Origin: JAVBMC01 sp031552845
GTDB lineage: Bacteria > Verrucomicrobiota > Kiritimatiellia > RFP12 > DVOR01
Assembly: GCA_031552845.1 (NCBI GenBank)
Contig: JAVBMC010000072.1
Location: forward strand, 1-29,271
Reading direction: 5' to 3'
Length of the DNA stretch: 29,271 bases
Made by a program: the position numbers and the translations under genes. This document shows, piece after piece, positions 15,332 to 23,176 of the stretch. Below the pieces are notes generated by a model. That model did not search any database and had not been told where the DNA came from. It saw nothing but the letters and a program-made list of their open reading frames with translations. The first letter of the stretch is position 1, and each line of letters begins with the position of its first letter.

Positions 15332-16198
15332 TTAGAAAATCACTTTATTCAGCGGCAGCTCAATAATCCCCTGCGCGCCGATCTGCTTCAACTGCGGGAT
15401 GATCTCTCGCACAGTCTTCTCCTCGACAACCGTCTCGATAGCCACCCAGCCATCCTTCAACGGCAACACCGTCGGCGTATGCAACGCAGGCAGAATCTCG
15501 CACAGTGCCTCAACATGCGCCGCCTCGGCATTCAGCTTCAACAGCACGCGCGACTCAGCCGCCAGAGCACCCTGCAGCAGCAACGCGATCTGCTCAATCT
15601 TCGCCCGTTTGACCGGATCAGCCCACGCCTTCTTATTTGCGATGAAACGCGTGGTCGAAACCAGCACCTCATCCACAATCCGCAGCTTGTTGGCACGCAA
15701 AGAAGAACCCGTCTCCGTCAGCTCCACAATCGCATCCACCAGCTCAGGCGCCTTCACCTCAGTCGCGCCCCACGAAAATTCCACTTCGGCCTTCACGCCA
15801 TGCGACGTCAAATAACGCTGCGTCAAACCCACAGCCTCCGTCGCAATCCGCTTGCCTTCCAAATCCTTCACCGACTGCACCGGCGAACTCTCCGGCACCG
15901 CGACTACCCAACGCACCGGACGCGAAGTCGCCTTAGAGTAACACATCTCCGAGACCTCATGCACATCCGAGCCATTCTCATAAATCCAATCATACCCCGT
16001 GATGCCGGCATCCAAAAGCCCCAGCTCCACATAACGGGAAATCTCCTGCGGACGGATCAAACGGCAGCTCAACTCGGCATCATCCACACTCGGCACATAC
16101 GAACGCGACCCGCACGAAATGTTAAACCCGGCCTTCCTCAACATTCCAAACGTCGCATCCTGCAAACTGCCCTTCGGCAAACCAATCACAACCGCCAT
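15332..16198 (-). CDS. hisG: ATP phosphoribosyltransferase, long form
   Basis: The 288-residue enzyme condenses ATP with PRPP as the first, committed step of histidine synthesis. The N-terminal G-L-P-K-G-S-L substrate loop, the D-A-G-I-T-G-Y-D-W motif, and D-A-I-V-E-L-T-E-T-G-S-S-L-R in the PRPP-binding region are present. A C-terminal regulatory domain of about 70 residues (from L-P-A-L-H-T-P-T-V-L-P-L on) marks the long, hexameric, histidine-inhibited type that needs no HisZ. ATG 16198 is preferred over the TTG at 16204 because GAGG lies 7 bases before the ATG. No other his gene is adjacent. A promoter is present at 16240-16268. Confidence 0.95.
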   Translation of the reverse strand: MAVVIGLPKGSLQDATFGMLRKAGFNISCGSRSYVPSVDDAELSCRLIRPQEISRYVELGLLDAGITGYDWIYENGSDVHEVSEMCYSKATSRPVRWVVAVPESSPVQSVKDLEGKRIATEAVGLTQRYLTSHGVKAEVEFSWGATEVKAPELVDAIVELTETGSSLRANKLRIVDEVLVSTTRFIANKKAWADPVKRAKIEQIALLLQGALAAESRVLLKLNAEAAHVEALCEILPALHTPTVLPLKDGWVAIETVVEEKTVREIIPQLKQIGAQGIIELPLNKVIF

Positions 16199-16239
16199 TA
16201 CCAAACCTCAACAAAAACACCACAAACACGCGAACGGGT

Positions 16240-16268
16240 AGTTTACTCTAAAACATGCAAAAAATCAA
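16240..16268 (-). promoter_or_regulatory. sigma70-type promoter of hisG
   Basis: On the - strand TTGATT (16263-16268), 17-bp spacer, TAAACT (16240-16245). The expected start is near 16233, giving a leader of about 35 bases that includes a GAGG ribosome-binding site. Confidence 0.75.
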
Positions 16269-16413
16269 GTCCAAACCACCCATAACGCTGAAATCACACA
16301 TTTATCCCTAATAAGGAACTCCCTGCTAACTCTCAAAATCCGCACGCCAAACAATCGCTTTCCGCCCCTAATACGCCTCTTAACACAACCCGCCACAGGC
16401 ATATCCATTTTCT

Positions 16414-16515
16414 GGGCTTGCAAGCCCACAACTGTGGGGTTCGAAGCCTTCAACTGTAGGCTTGCAAGCCTTCGTTTGTGGGGTTGTAAGCCTTCAATCG
16501 TGGGCTTGCAAGCCC
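16414..16515. repeat. Tandem array B: five palindromic units, exact 22-bp period
   Basis: Five 14-base units start at 16414, 16436, 16458, 16480 and 16502 with 8-base spacers of consensus TCAACTGT. Units 1 and 5 (GGGCTTGCAAGCCC) and 3 (AGGCTTGCAAGCCT) are perfect palindromes; unit 3 differs by a compensatory change of its outer pair. Units 2 and 4 begin GGGGTT and end AAGCCT and are imperfect. The array lies in the 487-base gene-free stretch 16205-16691 between the hisG promoter and the acyltransferase promoter. The remainder (16270-16410 and 16520-16627) shows nothing I recognise. Confidence 0.92.
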
Positions 16516-16627
16516 GTGCGCATGTCATATACGTCTTCGTGTCTGGATATAGCCGATTCCGCGTTGTTTGATAGTAGATTGCGTTTTTCCGGGCTGAAAT
16601 GTTTCAAAATGGCAGAGGTGCTTGCTC

Positions 16628-16656
16628 TTGACCTAGGGAGCGGGAAATGGTAAACT
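16628..16656 (+). promoter_or_regulatory. sigma70-type promoter of the MFS-acyltransferase gene
   Basis: TTGACC (16628-16633), 17-bp spacer, TAAACT (16651-16656). The expected start is near 16663, and AGGA lies 5 bases before ATG 16692. Confidence 0.75.
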
Positions 16657-16691
16657 TTCGGCATGTTGTTCAGGCTTGAGTCAGGAATCAC

Positions 16692-18563
16692 ATGCGAGTA
16701 TGTAAAGACCGGCGCTTTGTCCCCCTTTTTGTTACACAGTTCTTTGGGGCGTTTAATGATAATTTTTTGAAGAATGCTTTGGTGCTGTTGATCGTGCTGA
16801 ATCCGGAGATTGTGGGCGGCGAGCAGCGGAGCGATATTTATATTAATGTGTTGTCGGCGGTGTTTATCGCGCCGTACTTTTTGTTTTCGATTATTTCAGG
16901 GCAACTGTCCGATAAGTATCCGCGTGATCGGATTGCCCGCCTGACAAAGGTGTGGGAGTTGCTGCTGATGGCGCTGGCCGGCATGGCGTTTTATATTCAT
17001 AGTCCTTGGCCGATGGCAATTATCCTGTTTATGATGGGAATGCAATCGACGTTCTTCAGCCCGGCGAAGTATGCTATTTTGCCGCAGCTGTTGAATGAGA
17101 AGGAGCTGGTCAATGCCAACGCCATCTTGGAGGCGGGAACTTATCTGGCGATTATCGGCGGGACTCTCTGCGGATCGACTTTGATTAAAGGGGCGTTTGG
17201 CAAGGAACTGGTTTGGGGGTTGTTGTTTCTTTTCGCAATCGTTGGCTATCTGACCAGCCGCGGCATTCCAAAGCTGGCGCCGGTAGAGCCGGACTTGAAG
17301 CTGAATTTTAATCCGGTGCGCGGAGGGTGGGAGTTGATCAGTGAGGCGTACGCCTTGCCCGAAGTTTTCTTTGCTATCATAGCCGGTTCGTGGTTCTGGG
17401 TGGTGGGTGTGATTTTGTTGGCGCAGATTCCGTCGCTCTGCCGTAACGTCCTTCATATTGAAAGTGCCGTGCCGCTTCTGCTGATGACGTTTACGTTGGG
17501 CATTGGCATCGGCACATTTTTAGCGAGCCGCTTGATGCGGGGCATTGTGCAGACGACGCCTGTGCCGTTCGCCATGATGCTGATGATTGCATGTTTGGTG
17601 CCGCTGGCTGGATATTGTGAGTCCTTCAGCGAAATGTACGCAGGGCCGGGGACAATCAAAGAATTGTTCACTGCGCCGTTGGGACGCAGGATTTTGCTCT
17701 GTCTTTTGGGGGCTTCGACAGCGTGCGGTATTTTCATCGTGCCGCTGAATACGTTGATTCAATACGCCTCGCCGAAGAACCAAGTCGCGCGGATGATTGC
17801 CGCGAACAATATCGTCAACGCCTTGGCGATGACCGCCGCTTCGCTGTCGGTTGTGGTGTTATTGAATTGCGGACAGACCATTACGCAGGTTATCCGCTTC
17901 ACGGGCTTTGCGGCGGTGGCGGTGTTGGCGGCACTGTTAATCAAACGGCCTGCCGACGTCATCCGCGGCACGATGCAAATCATCCTCGCGTTGCTCTACC
18001 GCGTCAAGATCAACGGTCACCATCATTACGAGACTCTGGACAAGCGGGCATTGCTTATCGCCAACCATGTTTCGTTGCTGGATGGTGTACTGCTGGCGGC
18101 CTTCCTGCCGGGACGATTGGGCTTTGCGATGGCTCCTGAATGGGAGGCTAAGTGGTATATCAACCTCGTCCGCCCGGTTGTCAACGTGTTTCCCATTGAC
18201 CCGCACGGCGCATCGGCTTTGCGTGCGATGATCGCACAAGTTGACGCCGGTCCACCCTGCGTCATCTTCCCTGAAGGACGCATCACGACTGACGGCACCA
18301 TGTCGCCTATCCAACCTGGTGCGGCATTCATCTCACAGCGCGCCAAGGCGGCAGTACTGCCGGTGGCGATTACGGGCGCACGGGAGACTTTCTTCGCCTA
18401 CCGCACAACGGGACGCAAACTCTTCCCCACCATCGAGCTGGAGATATTCCCGGAGATTCCTTACAATGGCGAAACACGGGACGAGCGGCAAGAGCAAATC
18501 GTTAATGCCATGACGGCGATTCAGGCGTATGTCGAGAACGACAATAAGACAAAAGGGAGATAA
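16692..18563 (+). CDS. MFS lysophospholipid-transporter/acyltransferase fusion (LplT-PlsC type)
   Basis: The 623-residue protein has two parts. Residues 1-420 form an MFS-like membrane domain that opens with F-V-T-Q-F-F-G-A-F-N-D-N-F-L-K-N-A, typical of LplT lysophospholipid flippases. Residues 430-615 form a PlsC-type acyltransferase with N-H-V-S-L-L-D at 458-464 (the H-x4-D catalytic pair) and F-P-E-G-R-I-T near 524-530 for glycerophosphate binding. In many bacteria these two domains are joined to a third acyl-ACP synthetase domain, which is absent here. The likely job is import and re-acylation of lysophospholipids at the inner membrane. The TM1266-type gene follows after one base. Codons of the membrane half end mostly in G or T; those of the acyltransferase half shift towards C. 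Confidence 0.88.
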   Translation: MRVCKDRRFVPLFVTQFFGAFNDNFLKNALVLLIVLNPEIVGGEQRSDIYINVLSAVFIAPYFLFSIISGQLSDKYPRDRIARLTKVWELLLMALAGMAFYIHSPWPMAIILFMMGMQSTFFSPAKYAILPQLLNEKELVNANAILEAGTYLAIIGGTLCGSTLIKGAFGKELVWGLLFLFAIVGYLTSRGIPKLAPVEPDLKLNFNPVRGGWELISEAYALPEVFFAIIAGSWFWVVGVILLAQIPSLCRNVLHIESAVPLLLMTFTLGIGIGTFLASRLMRGIVQTTPVPFAMMLMIACLVPLAGYCESFSEMYAGPGTIKELFTAPLGRRILLCLLGASTACGIFIVPLNTLIQYASPKNQVARMIAANNIVNALAMTAASLSVVVLLNCGQTITQVIRFTGFAAVAVLAALLIKRPADVIRGTMQIILALLYRVKINGHHHYETLDKRALLIANHVSLLDGVLLAAFLPGRLGFAMAPEWEAKWYINLVRPVVNVFPIDPHGASALRAMIAQVDAGPPCVIFPEGRITTDGTMSPIQPGAAFISQRAKAAVLPVAITGARETFFAYRTTGRKLFPTIELEIFPEIPYNGETRDERQEQIVNAMTAIQAYVENDNKTKGR

Positions 18564-18564
18564 C

Positions 18565-18828
18565 ATGAACACCAAAAGACGCATTGGTTTCTTGGGCATT
18601 ATTCTGGAAGACCGCGAGCAATCCCATCAAGCGGTGAACGATGTGTTGTCCGCTCACCATGCCAACATTCTGGCGCGCATGGGACTTCCCCGGCAAGGCG
18701 GAACTGCGGCGGTGATTACGCTGGTGATTGAGGCGAGCACTGATGAACTGGGTGCGCTCTCAGGCAAGCTAGGCGCAATCCCCGGCATCAGCATCAAGAG
18801 CGGCCTCGCTCCGCATGAGACGAATTAA
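18565..18828 (+). CDS. TM1266-type putative iron-only hydrogenase system regulator
   Basis: An 87-residue ferredoxin-like, ACT/NikR-C-like protein. The pattern R-I-G-F-L-G-I-I-L-E-D-R, then N-I-L-A-R-M-G-L-P and L-S-G-K-L-G-A-I-P-G-I-S-I-K-S-G matches the small TM1266 family, whose members often sit near [FeFe]-hydrogenase maturation genes; hence the name. No hydrogenase gene is in the window, so the role is open. ATG 18565 is chosen over an upstream GTG-type frame start at 18529 because AGGGAGA lies just before it and the family starts there. It follows the acyltransferase gene by one base. Its TAA shares the palindrome TTAA with the stop of convergent mnmA. Confidence 0.8.
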   Translation: MNTKRRIGFLGIILEDREQSHQAVNDVLSAHHANILARMGLPRQGGTAAVITLVIEASTDELGALSGKLGAIPGISIKSGLAPHETN

Positions 18829-19868
18829 GGCGCAATGGTAATCTCACCGCCGCCCAGCAGTAAATCGCCGCGATAAAAGACGAGCGATTGTCCGGGTGTG
18901 ATGGCACGGATAGGCTGTGTGAATTCAACCGTCACGCCAGCATCATCAGAACGTGTCACACGTGCCTCGACAGGCAGCTGTCGATAGCGCGTCTGCACGT
19001 GGTAAACATCACCGACGCGCAGCGGCTCGCTCAGCCACACGGGGTTCACGGCTGAACACGTTGTCGCCAGCAAATCATCCGGCTCAGTAGTAAGTGTAAT
19101 ATCACCGGTGACCGGATTGATCTGCGTCACTGCGGCAGGTTTGCCCAGCGCAATGCCCAAGCCTCTCCGTTGGCCGACTGTACACAAATGCACACCGCCA
19201 TGCCTGCCTAATATCTTTCCGGCAACATCCACATAATTACCGGGCTGCACAGGCGCATCAAAGGTTTCACACAACAGTTCTGCAAAAGTCCGATCCGGCA
19301 CGGCACAGCAGATGTCCTGACTCTCCGGGCGCGACACATTTGGGAGGTTCAACTGTTTCGCTTCTTCTCGCACGCATTCCTTTGTCAATTCGCCCAACGG
19401 GAACAGCAAGCGGTTGCGAATGGCTGCGGGTAGTGCATAGAGAAAGTAAGTTTGATCTTTGGTCTTATCGGCGCCTCTTGAAATCATTCCATCTTGAATG
19501 CGCGCGTAGTGTCCGGTTGCAATAAAGTCGGCACCTAATCGTTCTGCCCACTCCGCCAGCGCGGCAAACTTGACCGCCGGGTTGCATAGCACGCAAGGGT
19601 TCGGGGTGCGTCCGGAAGAATAGGCATCCCAACAACGTTGCAGCACCTGCTCTCGAAACTCGGTACGGTAATCGGCCACGTGGCATTCGATGCCCAAGGC
19701 CTCGGCCACACGCTTCGCGGCGTCAGCACCGGACTCGGATGATGCGGCTTCCAAGTCATGCATGACCAACGTCACACCGATAACGGTGCAACCTTCGGCC
19801 TTCAGGCGCGTGGCGGCAACAGCGGAATCAATTCCGCCGCTTAATCCGAGTATGACTTTCTTTCCCAT
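18825..19868 (-). CDS. mnmA: tRNA-specific 2-thiouridylase
   Basis: The 347-residue enzyme inserts sulfur at C2 of wobble uridine-34 in tRNAs for Lys, Glu and Gln. The PP-loop G-L-S-G-G-I-D-S (8-15) activates the base with ATP. The N-P-C-V-L-C-N segment gives Cys92, and S-Q-D-I-C gives the second catalytic Cys187; an extra Cys188 replaces the usual Phe. The central domain has the G-Q-R-R-G-L-G-I-A pattern and a closing beta-barrel of about 80 residues. Length is normal. It converges on the TM1266-type gene with a 4-base overlap and diverges from the NusG-like gene. No Shine-Dalgarno sequence is obvious before its ATG. Confidence 0.95.
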   Translation of the reverse strand: MGKKVILGLSGGIDSAVAATRLKAEGCTVIGVTLVMHDLEAASSESGADAAKRVAEALGIECHVADYRTEFREQVLQRCWDAYSSGRTPNPCVLCNPAVKFAALAEWAERLGADFIATGHYARIQDGMISRGADKTKDQTYFLYALPAAIRNRLLFPLGELTKECVREEAKQLNLPNVSRPESQDICCAVPDRTFAELLCETFDAPVQPGNYVDVAGKILGRHGGVHLCTVGQRRGLGIALGKPAAVTQINPVTGDITLTTEPDDLLATTCSAVNPVWLSEPLRVGDVYHVQTRYRQLPVEARVTRSDDAGVTVEFTQPIRAITPGQSLVFYRGDLLLGGGEITIAP

Positions 19869-19887
19869 GCAGATGAGGAGTTTTGGC

Positions 19888-19916
19888 TTGCAAAAACAGC
19901 TCCATATTAAGACAAT
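19888..19916 (+). promoter_or_regulatory. Possible promoter of the NusG-like gene
   Basis: TTGCAA (19888-19893, the same -35 as the BatD-like gene), 17-bp spacer, GACAAT (19911-19916), a 4/6 match. It overlaps the mnmA promoter on the other strand, so the two polymerases would compete for the site. Confidence 0.4.
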
Positions 19917-19932
19917 ATCACCTCATGGTCAA
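19904..19932 (-). promoter_or_regulatory. sigma70-type promoter of mnmA
   Basis: On the - strand TTGACC (19927-19932), 17-bp spacer, TAATAT (19904-19909). The expected start is near 19897, about 29 bases before the ATG. It overlaps the likely promoter of the divergent NusG-like gene. Confidence 0.65.
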
Positions 19933-19951
19933 CTTAATTCATAACTAGCGC

Positions 19952-20437
19952 ATGAAAAACTGGGTCGCCCTCTATTTAAAGCCGAATTGCGAGAAGAAAA
20001 TGTCGGAGCTTTGCCGCTCCCGCAAGTTCCCTTATTACCTGCCGCTGTGCACCCGCCGCCAACGGTACCAAGGACGGATGGTTGAAACAACGCTCCCGCT
20101 TTTTCAAGGTTATATCTTTGTTCAGTGGACTCCGGAAAACCAAGCCGACCTCCAGCGCTCAAGCCTCATTCTGCATGTACTCAAGCCCAAAAGTTCAATC
20201 CGCATGCTGCGCGAGCTCGTAACATTGCGCAAGGTGCTCAAGCAGTCGCCGGAGCTCGCGATCGGGCCGTTGATGAAGGAAGGCATGCCGGTGCGGGTTA
20301 TCTCAGGACCGTTTATGGGCACGCAGGGACTCGTCGCGAAAAACAAAGCCCCCGGAAAAGTGATTATCAACATAGAAATGATCGGGCAGTCTGTCGCACT
20401 GCCGATCGAAAGCATCAACCTTGAGGTCTGCGATTAA
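19952..20437 (+). CDS. NusG-family specialised antitermination protein (RfaH/UpxY-like)
   Basis: A 161-residue protein. The NGN domain (about 1-105) has W-V-A-L-Y-L-K-P-N-C-E-K-K and the conserved P-L-F-Q-G-Y-I-F-V. The KOW motif (about 112-138, V-R-V-I-S-G-P-F-M-G-T-Q-G) completes the NusG layout. Housekeeping NusG usually sits beside secE and the ribosomal operon. This gene stands alone between mnmA and clpC, so it is more likely a specialised paralogue of the RfaH/UpxY type that lets polymerase read through long operons such as surface polysaccharide clusters. Which operon it serves cannot be read here. No Shine-Dalgarno is visible. Its stop lies 9 bases from the convergent clpC stop. Confidence 0.85.
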   Translation: MKNWVALYLKPNCEKKMSELCRSRKFPYYLPLCTRRQRYQGRMVETTLPLFQGYIFVQWTPENQADLQRSSLILHVLKPKSSIRMLRELVTLRKVLKQSPELAIGPLMKEGMPVRVISGPFMGTQGLVAKNKAPGKVIINIEMIGQSVALPIESINLEVCD

Positions 20438-20446
20438 GCTACGCGG

Positions 20447-23137
20447 CTAACTGCTCGCGCCATCATCGGCAGGAGGATTATCCTCAGCCGCGGGCTTGGC
20501 AGGCGCAGAAGCTTTTTTCTTAGTTGAGCGTGCTTTCTTGGGCTTAGGCTCCGCAGGTTTTTCTTTCTGCGTGAACACCAACTCCTGTCCGTCGGCATCC
20601 GGCACGGCTTCAATCACTCCATGCTGGATGGTGCCTTGCAAGAGTGCCTCAGCCAACGGATCTTCGATAAAACGTTCCACCGTACGACGAAGCGGACGCG
20701 CGCCAAATGCGGCATCACTGCCCTTCGAAATAATCAACTCCACTGCCTCAGTCGAGAGCTCCAGCTTGATGTCGCGAGATTCCAACCGTTGACGCACTTT
20801 ACTCATTTCAACATTCAGAATCTTTTGAAGATCGGGGTGCGTCAACTGACGGAAGACGATAATCTCGTCAAAGCGGTTCAGCATCTCCGGCTTGAAGAAG
20901 TTCTTCGCCTCGTTCATCAGCTGGACTTTCAGACGCTCTTCGTCACGGACATCGACACCGTTGCTGGTGTCCGCAAATCCCAACCCGCTGCTCCGGCGTG
21001 CGAAGTCAAATCCGAGGTTGGAGGTCAGAATTACCACCGTGTTACGGAAGTCCACTGTATGCCCCAAACTGTCGGTCAACTTGCCTTCTTCCAGAATCTG
21101 CAGTAGCAGGTGCATCACTTCCGGGTGGGCTTTTTCCACCTCGTCGAACAGTACAACGCTATAGGGACGGCGGCGCACGCGTTCGGTCAGCTGCCCGCCT
21201 TCTTCATAGCCGACGTAGCCAGGAGCAGAGCCAATCAGGCGGCTGGAGGCAATCTTCTCGCCATACTCCGACATGTCGATCTGCACCAACGCCTTCTCGT
21301 CACCAAACATTTTCTCGGCCAGTACCTTTGCCAGCAGCGTTTTGCCCACGCCGGTCGGCCCTAAGAAAAGGAAGGTGCCGATGGGGCGTTTGGGGTCTTT
21401 CAAGTTAGCACGCGCGCGGCGCAGAGAACGGGCAATCGCATCAATCGCCTTGTCTTGGCCGATAACCGATTCCCGCAGTTCGGCGTCAATGCTGAGGATG
21501 CGCTTGCGCTCATCTTCCGTCATCTGCTTCAAGGGCACGCCGGTCATGTTGGCCAAAGTTTCCGCCACATCGTGCTCGTTAATCGTCACCGTCTTTTCGC
21601 CATTCTCTTTCCGCCAGGCGATTAAGGTTTCTTCATGCCGTTTGCTCAAGGCAAGCTCTTCGTCACGATAGCGGGCAGCATCATCAAAGTTCTGCTCTTC
21701 AATCGCCAGCTCTTTCTTAAGTTGAAGATCGGCAATCTCCTCTTCCTCCGCACGGAAAGTCGGCGGACGGATGGCGGTCTTCAAGCGGATGCGGGAGGCA
21801 GTTTCGTCAATCGCGTCAATCGCCTTATCCGGCAACTGGCGCCCGGGTTGATAACGGGCGGTCAGCTCTGCTGCGGCACGTAGCGCCTCGATCGTGAATA
21901 GCACGTTATGATGTGTCTCGTAACGCGGAGCAATGCCTTTCAAAATGTTGACGGTTTCTGCAATGCTCGGCTCGCCGATCATCACTGTCTGGAAACGCCG
22001 TTCCATGGCGGCATCTTTCTCGATGCTCTTACGATATTCATTCAGCGTCGTCGCGCCGATGCACTGCAATTCGCCGCGTGCCAACGCAGGCTTGATGATG
22101 TTGGCGGCGTCCATGGAACCCTCGGCGCTGCCCGCGCCAACGATCGTGTGGAGTTCGTCGAGGAAGAGGATGATGTTGCCCTCGCGCTTGGTTTCATCCA
22201 GCAACGCCTTCAAACGCTCCTCAAACTGCCCGCGGTATTTGGTGCCGGCCACCATCAACGCCATATCAATCGTAATCACCCGTTTGCCATACATACGGTC
22301 AGGCACATTACCTGAGGCGATTGCCAAAGCAAGTCCCTCGGCCACAGCGGTTTTACCCACGCCGGCCTCACCCAACAGCACGGCATTGTTCTTGGTGCGC
22401 CGAGAAAGGATTTGAATCAAACGATCAAGCTCCTCACGCCGTCCAATAACGGGGTCCAGCTCGCCCTTCATCGCCAGTGCCGTCAAGTCGCGCCCGAAGG
22501 CATTCAGTGCGGGAGTCTTCCGCTTCTGCTTTTTGGTAGTCTTTACAGACGGCTCGGCTGACATCGACATGAAAGGTTCGCTTGGCATTCCATTCGGCGG
22601 CGATTCGGGGCCATTTTCGTTGAACTGATGATCCGGTGTTTCATCGTCAAACCGCATATCATCGTCGTCATCATCATCGTCGCCCCGCTTGTTTTCCGAA
22701 CTGTACTGAGCTGCGATATACGGCATCACGTCTTCAAGCGTCATGCCAAACGATTTCAAAATCTGTGCGGCAATCCCTTCGCCCTCGCGTAGCAATGCCA
22801 ACAGCAAATGCTCCGTTCCGGCCTGTTGCCGCTGCATGGCTTCGGCCTCTTTGATCGCCAGCTGAAACACCTTCTTGACGCGCGGCGTATACGGCAGGTC
22901 GCCCGAAGATTTCGCATTGCCGCCGCGGCCGACTAAGCGGCTGACCTCTGAACGCAGGCTCTCAATCTCAACGTTAAACATATCCAGAACCTCAGCGGCA
23001 GTGCCATTGCCCAACACGACCAGCCCTAGCAGCAAATGTTCTGTCCCGATGTAAGCGTGATTGAAATGCTCCGCTTCGTTCGAGGCTAACAGGATGGCTT
23101 TTTGCGCCACCTTATCAAACTTGTTAAAAATGTCCAT
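20447..23137 (-). CDS. clpC: ATP-dependent Clp protease ATP-binding subunit ClpC
   Basis: An 896-residue Hsp100 unfoldase that feeds proteins to the ClpP protease. Two Clp-N repeats (about 5-145) are followed by AAA1 with Walker A G-E-A-G-V-G-K-T (256-263) and F-L-D-E. A UVR-type coiled middle region (about 465-505) precedes AAA2 with G-P-T-G-V-G-K-T (593-600) and V-V-L-F-D-E (661-666), then a C-terminal D2-small domain. Two features are unusual. The linker 150-210 holds eight consecutive Asp (153-160). The tail of about 40 residues after V-F-T-Q is rich in Lys, Pro and Ala and ends acidic, so the protein is some 60-80 residues longer than typical ClpC. The start is set by the promoter at 23144-23172, which leaves almost no leader. 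Confidence 0.95.
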   Translation of the reverse strand: MDIFNKFDKVAQKAILLASNEAEHFNHAYIGTEHLLLGLVVLGNGTAAEVLDMFNVEIESLRSEVSRLVGRGGNAKSSGDLPYTPRVKKVFQLAIKEAEAMQRQQAGTEHLLLALLREGEGIAAQILKSFGMTLEDVMPYIAAQYSSENKRGDDDDDDDDMRFDDETPDHQFNENGPESPPNGMPSEPFMSMSAEPSVKTTKKQKRKTPALNAFGRDLTALAMKGELDPVIGRREELDRLIQILSRRTKNNAVLLGEAGVGKTAVAEGLALAIASGNVPDRMYGKRVITIDMALMVAGTKYRGQFEERLKALLDETKREGNIILFLDELHTIVGAGSAEGSMDAANIIKPALARGELQCIGATTLNEYRKSIEKDAAMERRFQTVMIGEPSIAETVNILKGIAPRYETHHNVLFTIEALRAAAELTARYQPGRQLPDKAIDAIDETASRIRLKTAIRPPTFRAEEEEIADLQLKKELAIEEQNFDDAARYRDEELALSKRHEETLIAWRKENGEKTVTINEHDVAETLANMTGVPLKQMTEDERKRILSIDAELRESVIGQDKAIDAIARSLRRARANLKDPKRPIGTFLFLGPTGVGKTLLAKVLAEKMFGDEKALVQIDMSEYGEKIASSRLIGSAPGYVGYEEGGQLTERVRRRPYSVVLFDEVEKAHPEVMHLLLQILEEGKLTDSLGHTVDFRNTVVILTSNLGFDFARRSSGLGFADTSNGVDVRDEERLKVQLMNEAKNFFKPEMLNRFDEIIVFRQLTHPDLQKILNVEMSKVRQRLESRDIKLELSTEAVELIISKGSDAAFGARPLRRTVERFIEDPLAEALLQGTIQHGVIEAVPDADGQELVFTQKEKPAEPKPKKARSTKKKASAPAKPAAEDNPPADDGASS

Positions 23138-23143
23138 AGGGGT

Positions 23144-23172
23144 ATTCTAGCAGAAGCACATTTAAGAAGCAA
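23144..23172 (-). promoter_or_regulatory. sigma70-type promoter of clpC, apparently leaderless
   Basis: On the - strand TTGCTT (23167-23172), 17-bp spacer, TAGAAT (23144-23149). Six bases separate the -10 box from the ATG, so the expected +1 is the A of the start codon or very close to it, and no ribosome-binding site fits. Confidence 0.7.
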
Positions 23173-23176
23173 GCCT

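Noticed and set aside
16436..16449. A tRNA T-arm (GGTTCGAAGCC-like sequence)
   Set aside because: It is unit 2 of the 22-bp array; no acceptor or anticodon stem can be built around it.
16414..16515. A CRISPR array
   Set aside because: Units are degenerate, spacers are only 8 bases and partly conserved, and no cas gene is near.
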